NCBI GenBank assembly: GCA_036898135.1
Contig: JBAHVR010000295.1
Location: forward strand, 186,001-250,000
DNA: 64,000 nucleotides
Direction: 5' to 3'
DNA from: Oncomelania hupensis
Taxonomy: Eukaryota; Mollusca; Gastropoda; Littorinimorpha; Pomatiopsidae
A program made the translations under genes and the position numbers. The notes below the pieces were generated by a model. The model worked only from the letters and a program-made list of their open reading frames with translations, was not told the origin of the DNA and ran no database searches. Below are positions 34,205-44,284 of this stretch, in pieces (within the stretch, counting starts at the first letter, position 1; the number at the start of each line of letters is the position of its first letter).

Positions 34205-34505
34205 CTTTTTGACAGCCTGATGGAAACCTATCCTATCCTATTCCGTAACTCGAAGGTCGTTGGGGCTCCACAGATGGTCGTTTAACCAGCGTACTCCATC
34301 TTTCTCTGGCCTCAGCAACCCTCATGGCTTCGCTCAGTGTCAAGCCAGTCCATTCTCGAATGTTATCCTCCCACCTCTTTTTCTGTCTTCCTCTCCCTCT
34401 TCTTCTACCGTGCAGGATGGACTTTGCAAGGCCTGATGCTCTACTGACGTGGCCATACCATCGGAGTTTCCGTTTCTTCACCACTGTGAGCATGTCATCA
34501 TGTTT
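34205..34505 (-). mobile_element. RTE-like LINE 3' end (copy R6)
   Basis: Minus strand: HDDMLTVVKKRKLRWYGHVS, then RGRQKKRWEDNIREWTG and the RERWSTLVKRPSVEPQRPSS terminus, closing with a GGATA-repeat tail at 34208-34235. Heavily 5'-truncated. Confidence 0.8.
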
Positions 34506-34539
34506 AATGTTATAACAGACTAAGCAAGCTTTCAAAAAA

Positions 34540-34605
34540 CGTTCTGTGGTCCCGATTCTGCTCTTTGTAGTCCCATGGACCCTGTAAGCGTTGATTGCCT
34601 ATCGA
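34540..34605 (+). mobile_element. I-like LINE 3'-end scrap
   Basis: Plus-strand TGGTCCCGATTCTGCTCTTT, then GTCCCATGGACCCTGTAAGC and TTGATTGCC. This is the family's 3' box followed by its tail, as at 9335-9380 but in a 66-bp piece. Confidence 0.7.
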
Positions 34606-34614
34606 TCTATCAAT

Positions 34615-35520
34615 GGATCTCCACCAGAAAAGGTTTGCGATTTCTTTCTCATGGAAAGATCCTGAAGTGCTGACAGTGAATCGGATATGATTAAAAACAA
34701 AGATCGTTTGGACTGGTAAAGCCGTTTTCTTCTACCCATCCTTGAATTTTATTTATGCAAAGGTGAAGTTGACGCTCCACCCCTGCCAAGATTGTACATT
34801 TAGCCGAGATAAAGAAATCATCAGCAAACAGGGATTTATTGATGCCAGGTTTAACGTTTTTAAATATGTTGTTGATCTTGATATTAAACAAAAGGGGAGA
34901 AAGAATGCTCCTTGACGGACACCCATCTCCTGCTCTTAAGGATCTGATAAAGTGGAAGCAATTCGGATCTGAAACTTCCTATCAGTTAAGAAATATTCAA
35001 CACAATGGGTACATTTCCACGGAAGCCTAGTAGTTCTAGATCTTTTAAAATCCCGAATTTCCAAACCGTGGCTCACGTCTTCTCAAACAACACGGAAACA
35101 ACGTGTTCACCGTTAGCCAACGCGTCTCTGACGAACCATTCGAAACGGACGAGATCATCATAAGTGCTCCATTTTTGCGAAAAACACATTGAGACATATC
35201 AATAGCGTTGATGGTTTCTAACTGCCATATCAAACGCTCATAGATTATTCATTTCCATTGCTTTGCACAAGCAGCTTGTAAGGGCAATAGGCCTGTAGTT
35301 GTTTGGATCAGAGTGATCCTTACTCGGTTTAGGGATTGGGACAACTGCTTCCCACCAAGATGAGGGGAAAAAAACCGAAGACCAGATATTATTAAACACA
35401 GCCAAGAGAATGTTAAGGGAATCTTTAGGCAGGTGCGAAATTACCTGATAATGAATATCATCAGGGCCAGTGGTAGAGTTATTTGATTTGAGGATGGAAT
35501 CAAGTTTGTAGGAATCTTCT
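34615..35520 (-). mobile_element. I/Nimb-like LINE, reverse transcriptase portion
   Basis: The minus strand from 35520 encodes TGPDDIHYQVISHLPKDSLN, PIPKPSKDHSDPNNYRPIAL, TSCLCKAMEM, then a frame-broken palm (ALANGEHVV region), LFNIKINNIFKNVKPGIN, LFADDFFISAKC (active-site box intact) and INKIQGWVEENGF. It ends near 34615 with the start of the RNase H region (SDSLSALQ-type text). Multiple frameshifts. The same family as 3430-4990, 8190-9385 and 60240-61000. Confidence 0.8.
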
Positions 35521-35536
35521 GAGAATAAAGATAATT

Positions 35537-35674
35537 ATTTTATAACACGCACAAAGAGTATTATGACAATTTGGCGAGCCTGCCAGGATCCTGGTAGTCT
35601 CGCCAAATTGTCATAATCATTAAACATGCAGGCTCGCCAAATTGTCATAATACTCTTTGTCCGTGTTATAAAAT
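35537..35674. repeat. Inverted repeat with a third internal copy
   Basis: Left arm 35537-35583 and right arm 35628-35674 are complementary over 47 bp with one or two mismatches (ATTTTATAACACGCACAAAG against CTTTGTCCGTGTTATAAAAT; core ATGACAATTTGGCGAGCCTG). A third copy of the core, CTCGCCAAATTGTCATAAT, sits in the loop at 35600-35618. A 12-bp palindrome CCAGGATCCTGG starts the loop. Confidence 0.85.
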
Positions 35675-35679
35675 ATGTC

Positions 35680-36589
35680 ACGTCACCCGAGTGGGTTCAG
35701 TCATCTTCAGCTCAAAACAGCGAGTGTAGGAATCGAACTCAAACTAAAAAAACTAACACAAATGCCAGATGAACATTTACACTCTTTTATTCAACAACCA
35801 AACACACAGGAGAATGGGAAATCTAAACCACCCCCAACCCTTAACCGGACCCATAACCCCAACAATTAACAAACAAGTACCTCCCTTGTCTAATCAGAGA
35901 CCTCTGACACTGTACACAAGATGCCCACACAAAAATATGCAACAATCAGAAAATAAAGCTGAAACAAATCCGACTAAAGGCTTAAGAGTTCAGTCATCAA
36001 GACTTGAAGAATATATAGTTAAACTGTCTGGTTTTGATACTCAAATGTTCACTGTCTATAACACTCTTGCTTTTCTAGATTATCACCAAATGATGCATCA
36101 ACACAAAAATAGTAAATGCACAATGCTCTAAACTTCACTGAATATGTAGTTTGTTTTATGTGTGTGAAATGTAAGTGTGTATGGCTGTGGAAGTGCGCTG
36201 TGCCGTATGCAGAAAACCCAAGTGGTCGTCTCCCGGTCGTCTGGGGTGTCACGAAGTGCCCAGGCGGCGATGATCGCGCAACCCTCCCTCAGAGCAGCAC
36301 CCACGATGCCAGAATGGGGAAACGGCAGCGGAAGCAGCAGTAGAAATGACATCAAGTACAGCAAAAACAGCAAATAAGGCCCAATTCGGTCAACAAATAC
36401 ATCGTCTTACTAATCTACCACAATAAAAGTAAACAATACAAGGACAATAATAACTCCTTCCGCCGTCCGCCATCTTGACCTGTTATTTATGCATTACACC
36501 AATTCATAATTCTATAATTAATATACTTTCTTATAAACATGATTGTTCATACAAATGCACATTATAATTCCATTCCTAGTCAACAATCT
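35680..36589. other. Unassigned sequence
   Basis: No gene recognised. Short frames (35675-35869, 35769-36131, 36116-36343) show no motif or codon bias that I trust. Confidence 0.35.
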
Positions 36590-37400
36590 TGACTCATCCT
36601 CACTCTCACCTTCATCATCCTTCTCCATACTATAGTACATTGTCTCCCCTCTCTCACATTCATCGGTCCTGATTTGGCTCGGAAGAGTCCGCTGGACCTA
36701 AAGCAACAATCAATCAATCAATCTCAAAATCATCCCACTCTAGCATACTATAATACATCGTCACCCCTCTCTCATACTCATCTCACCTCTCTCATATTAT
36801 CATGTATACTTCATCGTCATCCTTGACCTCGTTTGGCAACAACATCAACAACATTATTACATTTTATATATTTAAACAAGAAAATCATATAGAAAAATAC
36901 TATTTAGCAAAATATATCCCCTTTTCCCTCATCCAACATCATTCATTCAGGTACCATGCTCGGAGTGCATAGCCACTAAGGAACTGAGATACTGGGCACA
37001 CACTCACCTTCAAGTCCTCGGCCTGTGAAGTACAGATAACACACAACACCACTCCACGACACAACACAACACAATACTATCTGCTGAGAGTAGATGGTTC
37101 ATTCAATGCACTATACTACGCTCATGGAGCATCTCAGCACCAGCGAGGTCACTGAGCCTTGGGTGGTCCCTAAGCAAAGAGTACACACCCTTAAGAAAAG
37201 ACTCTACACCTAAATCACACAGAAATGGTGGCAGTCATAATCCTTCCACTACTGCTAAAGAATTTCTTCTCTATAGCAATATTTCCAGTACTTTGGTCAT
37301 TCTTGTCCTTGCGAAGGAGCAAGACCTCGGGTGGTTCTAACACAAGATAAACAACCCTTCAAGAAGATTCCTACAAACTTGATACCAGTTTGTAAACACT
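36590..37400. repeat. Dispersed repeat D, copy 2
   Basis: Matches 1080-1900 in the same order and orientation (see that entry) with many substitutions and indels. It contains an inserted LINE 3'-end scrap at about 36664-36721 (TCCGCTGGACCTAAAGCAAC plus an AATC-repeat tail). Confidence 0.6.
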
Positions 37401-38760
37401 TTTTAATGATCCAATATCACGCATACACGCATTCATCAAAAGGACTCTCATACAATTAAACAAGTTGAGACAGAGAGATAAACTTGAAACACTGAAGACA
37501 TAAAATACACAACAGTTGGAACACAACACTTATATACGTTTTGCTAATTTTATGATTCTCTTCTTTCTCACTCAAGGTAGAAGAATAATAATAAAAACGG
37601 AATTCAAGAAAACTATAAGTCCTAGAGTAATAAAATAGGAAATAGCTGAACTATAATATGATTTATTGTCTTGAAGCAATCCCGTTTCTGGTCTGACAGA
37701 AAATTACATTTATCAAGTTATGAAAATATTTTATGCATTTACAAAATTAGTTTCAAGACGTTTCCAACAAGTAAATCATAAAATATAAATATTCAAATTA
37801 CCGTGTCTGTAATGAACAGAATTCAGAATCACCACATTGAAAAACAGAAGTAGCCTACAGGCATAAACATGAATCAACAAAGTTTACGCAAGTACAGGAA
37901 AACAATCAAGAATATAGAAAACATACAATTAGTTTTGTACTCACGTGCTTCGTAGAGATAATCCGTGAATTACACACCTCAGAATAACACATAAAGAATC
38001 CCGGTCGGGTCACCGTCCACGGAGAGAACTAAACGTAAAGAGTCTCACTGAGACTATGGTTCGATTTGTCTATGTGTATCCTCTGTCTCTGTCCATGTAT
38101 TTTCTTTCATTCTCTTCGCGTTAACCTTCTCCTTCTCCTTTCCTTGTTTCTTTTCTTTCTCTCTTCTCCGTTCACTTCTCCATCTTCACTCTTCTTCGGC
38201 TGCTGCAACCGCCGCTGCTGCTGCTGCCACCGCTTCTTCGCCTTTATTCTTCTTCAGCCACTACTGCTGCCACCACTTCCTCTTTTCTTTTCTTTTCTTT
38301 ATCTTCTGCGTCGCTTCTTTCTGTCACCGCTGCTACTTTTTGTTCTCCTTCGTCTTCTTCTTTCTTTCATTCTCTCTCCTGTCTTCTTCTTTCTGCTTCC
38401 CCCTCTCTTCTTCTTCTTCTTCTTTCCTTCCTCTTCTTCCTTCTTCTTTCTTCTTCTTCTTTCTCCTTTCTTCTTCCGGCTTCTTTCTTCTTCTTCTTTC
38501 TTCTTCTTCTTCAGCTCGAGGCCCCCAGCAGGAAACTTCTGCAGACACAGCTGCGAGAAGTTCAGAGGAACCACTCCTTAGTACAGTCAAGAAAGGAATG
38601 AATATATATTTGAATGTACATTGGTGAACTGTCATGTGACCAGCTCAACCAATCAGAATTTAGCTATCAATAAGAAAAAGTATTACCAGTATATACTCAC
38701 AGAAAGAAACTACAATATCTATAGTCATCGGACCAAAATACTATAAACCCGGTCCGTGAC
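37401..38760. other. Unassigned stretch with a long polypyrimidine tract
   Basis: No gene. 38090-38520 is about 430 bases of C/T-rich + strand, largely TTC/CTT repeats broken by CTGCTGC at 38210-38270. The open frames across it (Phe/Ser/Leu or Lys/Glu/Arg runs) are composition artefacts. 38740-38760 ends CCCGGTCCGTGACA. Confidence 0.6.
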
Positions 38761-38761
38761 A

Positions 38762-38816
<55 letters not shown>

Positions 38817-38900
38817 TTAATACGATGACAACGACGACGACGATGAAGAAGAAGAAGAAGAAGAAGAAGAAGGAAAAAAGAAAGGAAGAAAGAAAGAATA
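38761..38900. repeat. Compound microsatellite (AAT)n, (GAC)n, (GAA)n
   Basis: (AAT)n to about 38815, ACGACGACGACG near 38830, GAAGAAGAAG runs to 38870, then GAAA-rich sequence. Confidence 0.9.
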
Positions 38901-39289
38901 TATAAATAATAACAACAACAACAATTTTTAAAAAAAGCTCACAGATTCACTTACTTTTACACAAAGGTGATATTCAAATTCAACACCACCTTCGCCGATT
39001 GGCAGTTTCCCACTCACCCACAAATTTATTACTGCACAAACTTCCTTATTTCTTTAGCACTTCAGTGTAAAACATCAGTGACCCATTGCAGCACAGTTCA
39101 CAAGCGAAACCATTGTTTGATATTAAGAGTTGAATTGATAGAGAATTCCTATTTTCAATGGTATTCGGGCGCTTTGTTTCCCTTTGCTGTTTTCTTCCTT
39201 TCTTTGCCTTGATACGGTTTATTCATCTACCGCTCTAACTCTAGTGGAGTCTTGGGCCTATAATGTGGATCTATAATAACATGAAAGTT

Positions 39290-39545
39290 GGAGTATTTTG
39301 CAATACTTTACGCCTTTCATTTCCCAACATGACACTGACCTTGAAACGACCCTGACTTTAGGATTACTGTGACCTTCACATGACCTCTGACTCTGAGGCT
39401 CTTGTTTGATCAAATAAATCAATGTGGCTGTGCAATGTGTGTCAAATATATGGAAATATTCCTTTGTTCAATTACAAATTCAAACGTATTCAGTAATGCC
39501 TAAGATGACCTTGACCTTCAAGATCAAACCAAAAAAACAATGACT
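39290..39545. repeat. Family E repeat, copy 3
   Basis: CATGACACTGACCTTGAAAC, TGTGACCTTCACATGACCTC, TTTGATCAAATAAATCAATG and GATGACCTTGACCTTCAAGA; the same vocabulary as 9655-10085 and 16800-17110. Confidence 0.5.
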
Positions 39546-39684
39546 GATAATTGTCGAGCTCTCATGGCTGTCTACCATCCTACCACGTTTCGTTGTCATA
39601 CATTTTTTTGAAAACAAAAGTAAAAAGAAAGAAAGAAATTAAAAAATTGAGTGAGAACATAATTATTTATCTATGTAATCATTC

Positions 39685-39990
39685 TTATATAGCGCTTTTT
39701 TGGCTCAAGAGCTGCTCAAGGCGCTGGCCAATATAGGATGTAACTCAAGCCGCCCAGAGCGCTCACTTGCAGTTTTTGTGCGCATTGTTTAACGCCAAGA
39801 CAGTTGAGCACAATCCTTGGCGACAGGGGATGTGGAAGAAGGGACCTAGTGTTTGTTGGGTGCATTTGTGTAGTCGGCACTCGCCTGTCTACCACATGAG
39901 CATGAGCAGGATCTTTTTAAAGTCCGTGCCATGGAATGCCTGCGTGCACAGACTAGACCTTGGTTTAAACTCTCTTCCGATATTCATGAG
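39685..39990 (-). repeat. SINE-like repeat S, copy 4, next to exon B
   Basis: An inverted copy: its minus strand runs AGAGTTTAAACCAAGGTCTA, GGCACGGACTTTAAAAAGAT and GGCGAGTGCCGAC, and ends GCGCTATATAAG. It stops about 27 bases before the exon B acceptor, so the polypyrimidine stretch TTTTTTTGCCTTTTTCTTCT (39996-40015) lies just outside it. Confidence 0.8.
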
Positions 39991-40017
39991 GTAGTTTTTT
40001 TGCCTTTTTCTTCTCAG

Positions 40018-40448
40018 ATTCTGGACATGCCAGATGTGATCACTTTGGGATACCCTGCAGATCGAGCAATGGCACAATTTGAAGAGTGGAACCAAAAGGT
40101 GCGGGCTGATGTCCCTACAGCTTTTCTCATGACCATTCGACTCTGCCGATTTACACCTGGAGACCAAAAACTCTATTCTCGGTATCTAAAATTCCTGCCA
40201 CCTGGTTCTAAAAACAATCTCATTCTGGCAATCACATTCTGCGAAAATGCTGAGGGACATGTCGACAAGGAGATACAGAAACATGACTTTCTAAAGAGTT
40301 TGATAGAAAAGGTAAACGGACGTTACCTTACATTTGCCGAGAATGACGACTCACGACATCTGGAAGAAAACAGGAAAAATATGCTCGAATTCATAAAAGA
40401 CATGGCTGTTGTACGACTTGCACCCAGAAAGAAGATGGGGAAAAAAAG
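40018..40448 (+). CDS. AIG1/GIMAP-like GTPase gene, exon B (G3 to C-terminal part of unit 1)
   Basis: Acceptor TTCTTCTCAG (to 40017), phase 0, starting ILDMPDVITLGYPADRAMAQ: the G3 region, with DMPD where the family usually has DTPG. Next come PTAFLMTIRLCRFTPGDQKL, matching the conserved AIG1 box after G3, and NNLILAITFCENAEG at the G4 position, where TKxD would be expected. After a helical tail the exon ends at 40448 with AG left over (phase 2) before GTATGG. The next exon, 318 bases on, starts with the third base of a codon, so exons B and C fit. Together with exon A this gives a GTPase unit of just over 200 residues, the usual AIG1 length. Confidence 0.85.
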
Positions 40449-40766
40449 GTATGGTGGTAATAATCAGCAAGTCCAAAACATCAAATTTTTGTTGTTACTG
40501 TTTAATATGTATATCTGAATGTTAAAGAAAACAAAGGTGAACTATTGCAAGGATGAGAACAAAGGTTCAAATGTCAGTCAGTCCCTTACCAAATATAGTT
40601 TGAATAGTCTTACACTTTTTAGAGGGAGCTATGTGACACCTTACTACTTTTCATTGGAGATATAAATACACTTTGCCATGTAGAAATGTGAAAATCTGAG
40701 TAGAATCTCTAATTAAACTAAAATGATGTCACATGTACAAAATAGGCGGCTTATTGCTTTTTTCAG

Positions 40767-40968
40767 CACGCAAGAGTCAAGTCTTCCAGGAAGGCCTACG
40801 TACCGTGTGGTGGTGATGGGAAAGCAAGGCTCGGGCAAGAGCACAGTGTGCAACAAGATACTGGGACGTACTGCCGACGTTCTTTTTCCTGTCTATTCTG
40901 GTTTGAGTGGCCATCAGACTACCCATTTCCAGTGTGAATCCACCAACACTGGTGACTTTCATCTTTGT
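40767..40968 (+). CDS. AIG1/GIMAP-like GTPase gene, exon C (P-loop of unit 2)
   Basis: Acceptor CTTTTTTCAG (to 40766), phase 2. After about a dozen linker residues it reads YRVVVMGKQGSGKSTVCNKI, a second Walker A/G1 motif very like exon A, then LGRTADVLFPVYSGLSGHQT and HFQCES. It ends FHLC before GTAAGT (40969-40974), phase 0, exactly as exon A does. Exons A and C are evidently copies of one ancestral exon. Exon C has no start codon of its own in a good context, which supports its being spliced to exon B. Confidence 0.85.
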
Positions 40969-41109
40969 GTAAGTGAAGTTGTAAAAATGTCCTCTCCCAG
41001 TTGATCAATCCCACCCGCAATATGAAACAGACTGAGTAGTAGTTAAAGTATAGGAATGGTAAAAATAATCAAGATCAGTTGTCATGTTTGAGATAATGAA
41101 AAATTAACT

Positions 41110-42695
41110 GTGGGTCCGGACTCCTTGTGCCATGAGGTAGGTTATGTCGCGATGTTTTTGTCTTCCGGGAGTAGACTGCCGTGTCTGAGTGTGGGACCTA
41201 GAAATTCTATCTCTTCGTAACCTAACAGGCACTTGGTCGGCCGAGCTGTGAGTCCGGTGTCACTAAGTCGCTGGAGAACGGTAGAGAGAAGTCATAAGTG
41301 GTCATCCCAGGTGTGGGTCGTGATTAATATATCATCCATAAAGTGATGAAGTTCTTCATCTTGAATGGGCGCGAGAAGCTGTCTCATCATGCATGAGATA
41401 ATGCTAGGTGCGTTGTTCAGTCCAAACAATACAATACAAGGTTATTGCTTTAGGTCCAGCGGAGTCAACAGTCCAAACGGTAAGACATTAAACTCATAGT
41501 GACCATCAGCTGTACTGAAGGCTAGATATGGTCTTAGGTGCTCTGGCACCGGTATCTGATAGTACCCTTTGCTTAGGTCTATTCGCGAAAAGTATTTTCC
41601 GTTTTCAGTTTCGCGAACAGTTGTTCTGTATCTGGCAGCGGTTCTACCTGGAATTCCGTAACTGCGTTAAGTCGGCGATAATCTATGCATAAGCGATGTT
41701 CTCCGCTCGGCTTACGTAATAAGACTATTCCAGCGCTCTATGAGGAGGTAAAGGGGGAGATGATTCCGGCCTCTAAGAGGGTTGCTATCTCCTGCTTGAC
41801 AGCGGATTGTTTTGCAAGAGGGATAGGATAATTATGGTTTTACCCGAACAGGGGTAGTGTCAGTCAAGGTCATTGTCACTTCAACTAACGGTGTCTGTCC
41901 AGGTATGTCCGTCAACACTGCTTGGTGTTTTGCAACTATCTCCATCATTTGTCTTTGTCTGTCTGTTGATAGTTTTGGGTTGATAGCTACGTCTCTGTGG
42001 GTCTCACTAATTTTCAGCGGGTACTCGATAGCTAAATCCTCTGTTGCTTCGACTTCTTCTGCTATAGACAAAGCCATTAAATGATCTGTGGATGTTGCGA
42101 CGTCGCGTAGGTGTTTGCGCTTTTCTGTGAGCGGCAGTGGGCCTACGATGTTTACTGCTACTCTGTGGGATGGGGTACCGGTTACGGGCGTTTCGCCTAG
42201 CGTTACTGGGACTCCTATCTCTTGTTGGTCTACCTTCTGGCACTGGGGGCAGGAGTGGACAAAGTGTGTAATGTCCCCTGTTATTCCAGGACAATCATAG
42301 TGAGCGGTAATTCTCTGAAATGTTGCACTCACGCCCATGTGCCCGCTAAATGCAAATGGCGTGTCCTACCTCTAGTACCAGGGGTCTATGTTTGGCAGGG
42401 ACAACTAATTGAGAGTGGTCGTGGTCTGTTTGTCTGTAAAGTAGTCCGTTTTTCTCAATGAACTCTCCTTTCTGAGGTGGGTTATGCGCCTGAGGGAGTT
42501 TTTTTGTAGCATTTAGCTAATGTGGGGTCAGCTAGTTGTTCCACCCTCATCTCGGCTGGGGCCGGATTAGCAGGGAGATTATCTGCAGCGTCCTATCTGG
42601 TCTGTGTTCTAGTTTGAACTGCTGCAACAAATTCAGGAGCAGTCGGAGTTCCTAAATACACATATCTGCACCCAAGTATAATGTCGTTGTCATGA
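41110..42695 (-). mobile_element. Gmr1-like pol fragment (element 2 lineage)
   Basis: The minus strand from 42695 gives the end of a protease region (PTAPEFVAAVQTRT, like the matching place in element 1), an integrase zinc finger (HFVHSCPQCQK near 42250), a collapsed integrase (HRVAVNIVGPLPLTEKR, then a jump straight to linker text, so the DD35E core is deleted), the RT lead-in (VLTDIPGQTPLVEVTM) and RT to the FMDD box near 41335, stopping near 41110. Integrase again precedes RT. Several frameshifts. A 41-bp LINE scrap interrupts the RT at 41428-41468. Confidence 0.8.
41428..41468 (-). mobile_element. 41-bp LINE 3'-end insertion with 10-bp TSD
   Basis: The minus strand shows CCGCTGGACCTAAAGCAATA and a TGTAT-repeat tail. 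Direct repeats CAGTCCAAAC at 41418-41427 and 41469-41478 flank it. It sits within the RT of the Gmr1-like fragment. Confidence 0.85.
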
Positions 42696-44280
42696 ACTGG
42701 CTAGTTTTAACTCTGCTTATTACTATTTAGCCATGTGTAGTCTTTGTAACAGTAGAGAGTCAGTAGATTACACAGCAGCAATTAAAGTACACACAGCGAG
42801 CTAGCCACACACAACGCAGTGAGTCAGCACTTGAGCTTTGAATCTGACCATTTAAACCAATCAGAGCAGGCTAAGCGGGTAGAGCAGTTTGACTGTGTCA
42901 GACCCTAGCGGAGTTTGAATCAGTCGTGTGTGAGACGAGGAAGAGTCAACATCTCCACAGTTAGAGAAATCTCTTCACTCATAGACCAGGAAGCAGGACT
43001 TTAGAATCTTAGAGTTCTCTCAAGTCATCACGGGCCTGAACTTGTCAAACAGGTAAATGAACACCCTTCTGTTTCATCGTGATATATTTATATTATTGTT
43101 GAAATTATGTTTGAAGAATTTGCTATGCATAAATGTGAATTATTAATCCGAATTTGCCGTACCACATGGAAGAGCCGACCACGAGGCTCAACACGACCGG
43201 TTGCGCCGCCATGTTGTATACCATACGGAACCACTGTTGTTTAACTTATATGTATGTTTGCAGACCAGTGGCTGTACCACTGAATGTTTATATTATTATT
43301 AATTCTGTATGTGTATAGTTAGACACGATTGATATTTATGTATGTATAGGAATTTAGAGTGAGATTACAGCGGACCCCGGAAGTAGCAGAATGTTCGTCG
43401 CTTATGTATAGAGATGTGGAGCTATCACTGAGGGCTACTTGGCTTTCAGTGAGACGCTCTGCACAAACCGATTGTTCAGGGTTGTGCAGAATTTTGTCTC
43501 TTATATTACAGACGAGCAGGCGAGCTATCCCGAGCTATCCCGAGCTATCCTGTGCACCCCACTCCACAGAAACGACTAGTTGGTTGAGGAGCCTCTACCG
43601 CACAAGTCGGAAAGAGCTACCTTGAAAAACACCCTGTCAGACCCCACAGCGTGGCAAGGGAACCCAACTACACAACGACAAAGGTGTACCAGAAGCTACC
43701 TCACAGAAGGACTTCGACCGCACCATCAGAAAGTTAAGTGTAATCAACGAAGGTGCACTTAAACTCTTCAGAAACTGTAAAACGGACCACAGTAGTCCAA
43801 CTCTTCAGAAACTGTAAAACGGACCACAGTAGTCCAAATCTACATGAAATATAATAGCAAGTGCCCGAGGAAGATATAACAGCTGCCTAGACTATCAGCG
43901 ATCGAACTATTAGCAGTAACTGAGACTTTTTAAGTTAGATTAGTACTTAGAGAATCTTGTATAGAGTAGAAGAAATAAATGTGTGATTTTAACTGTTATC
44001 AAGTGGCTGGACTACATATGATTCATAGCCGTGTGAAAGCTAGTGTGACAGTAATATTTTACCATTTTTCTATCTATCTCTGTACCCCAACCTTAACACA
44101 GAACGAGCTAAACAAATAAATTTATTAAAGTAATTCATAGGGTGACGTACTAGCAGTTCCCACCGAATAAACGTGAGGGTCCATAATTCCATTGTGCAGA
44201 GCCCATAAACCCCACGTGACAGTCATACAGAGGTTTATCCATTACTTCTGCTTTCACCTTTCCTGACACATATCGGGAGT
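42696..44280. other. Unassigned stretch with small tandem duplications
   Basis: No gene recognised. Contains GAGCTATCCC repeated three times at about 43519-43549 and a 38-bp perfect tandem pair (AACTCTTCAGAAACTGTAAA plus ACGGACCACAGTAGTCC) at about 43763-43837. AATAAATGTGTG near 43974 and a TGTGACA near 44044 could be the tail of an LTR, but no paired copy is present. Confidence 0.4.
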
Positions 44281-44284
44281 CTAC

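Noticed and set aside
38066..38635. Long frames rich in Phe/Ser/Leu or Lys/Glu/Arg
   Set aside because: Translation of a TTC/GAA-type polypyrimidine tract; no codon structure.
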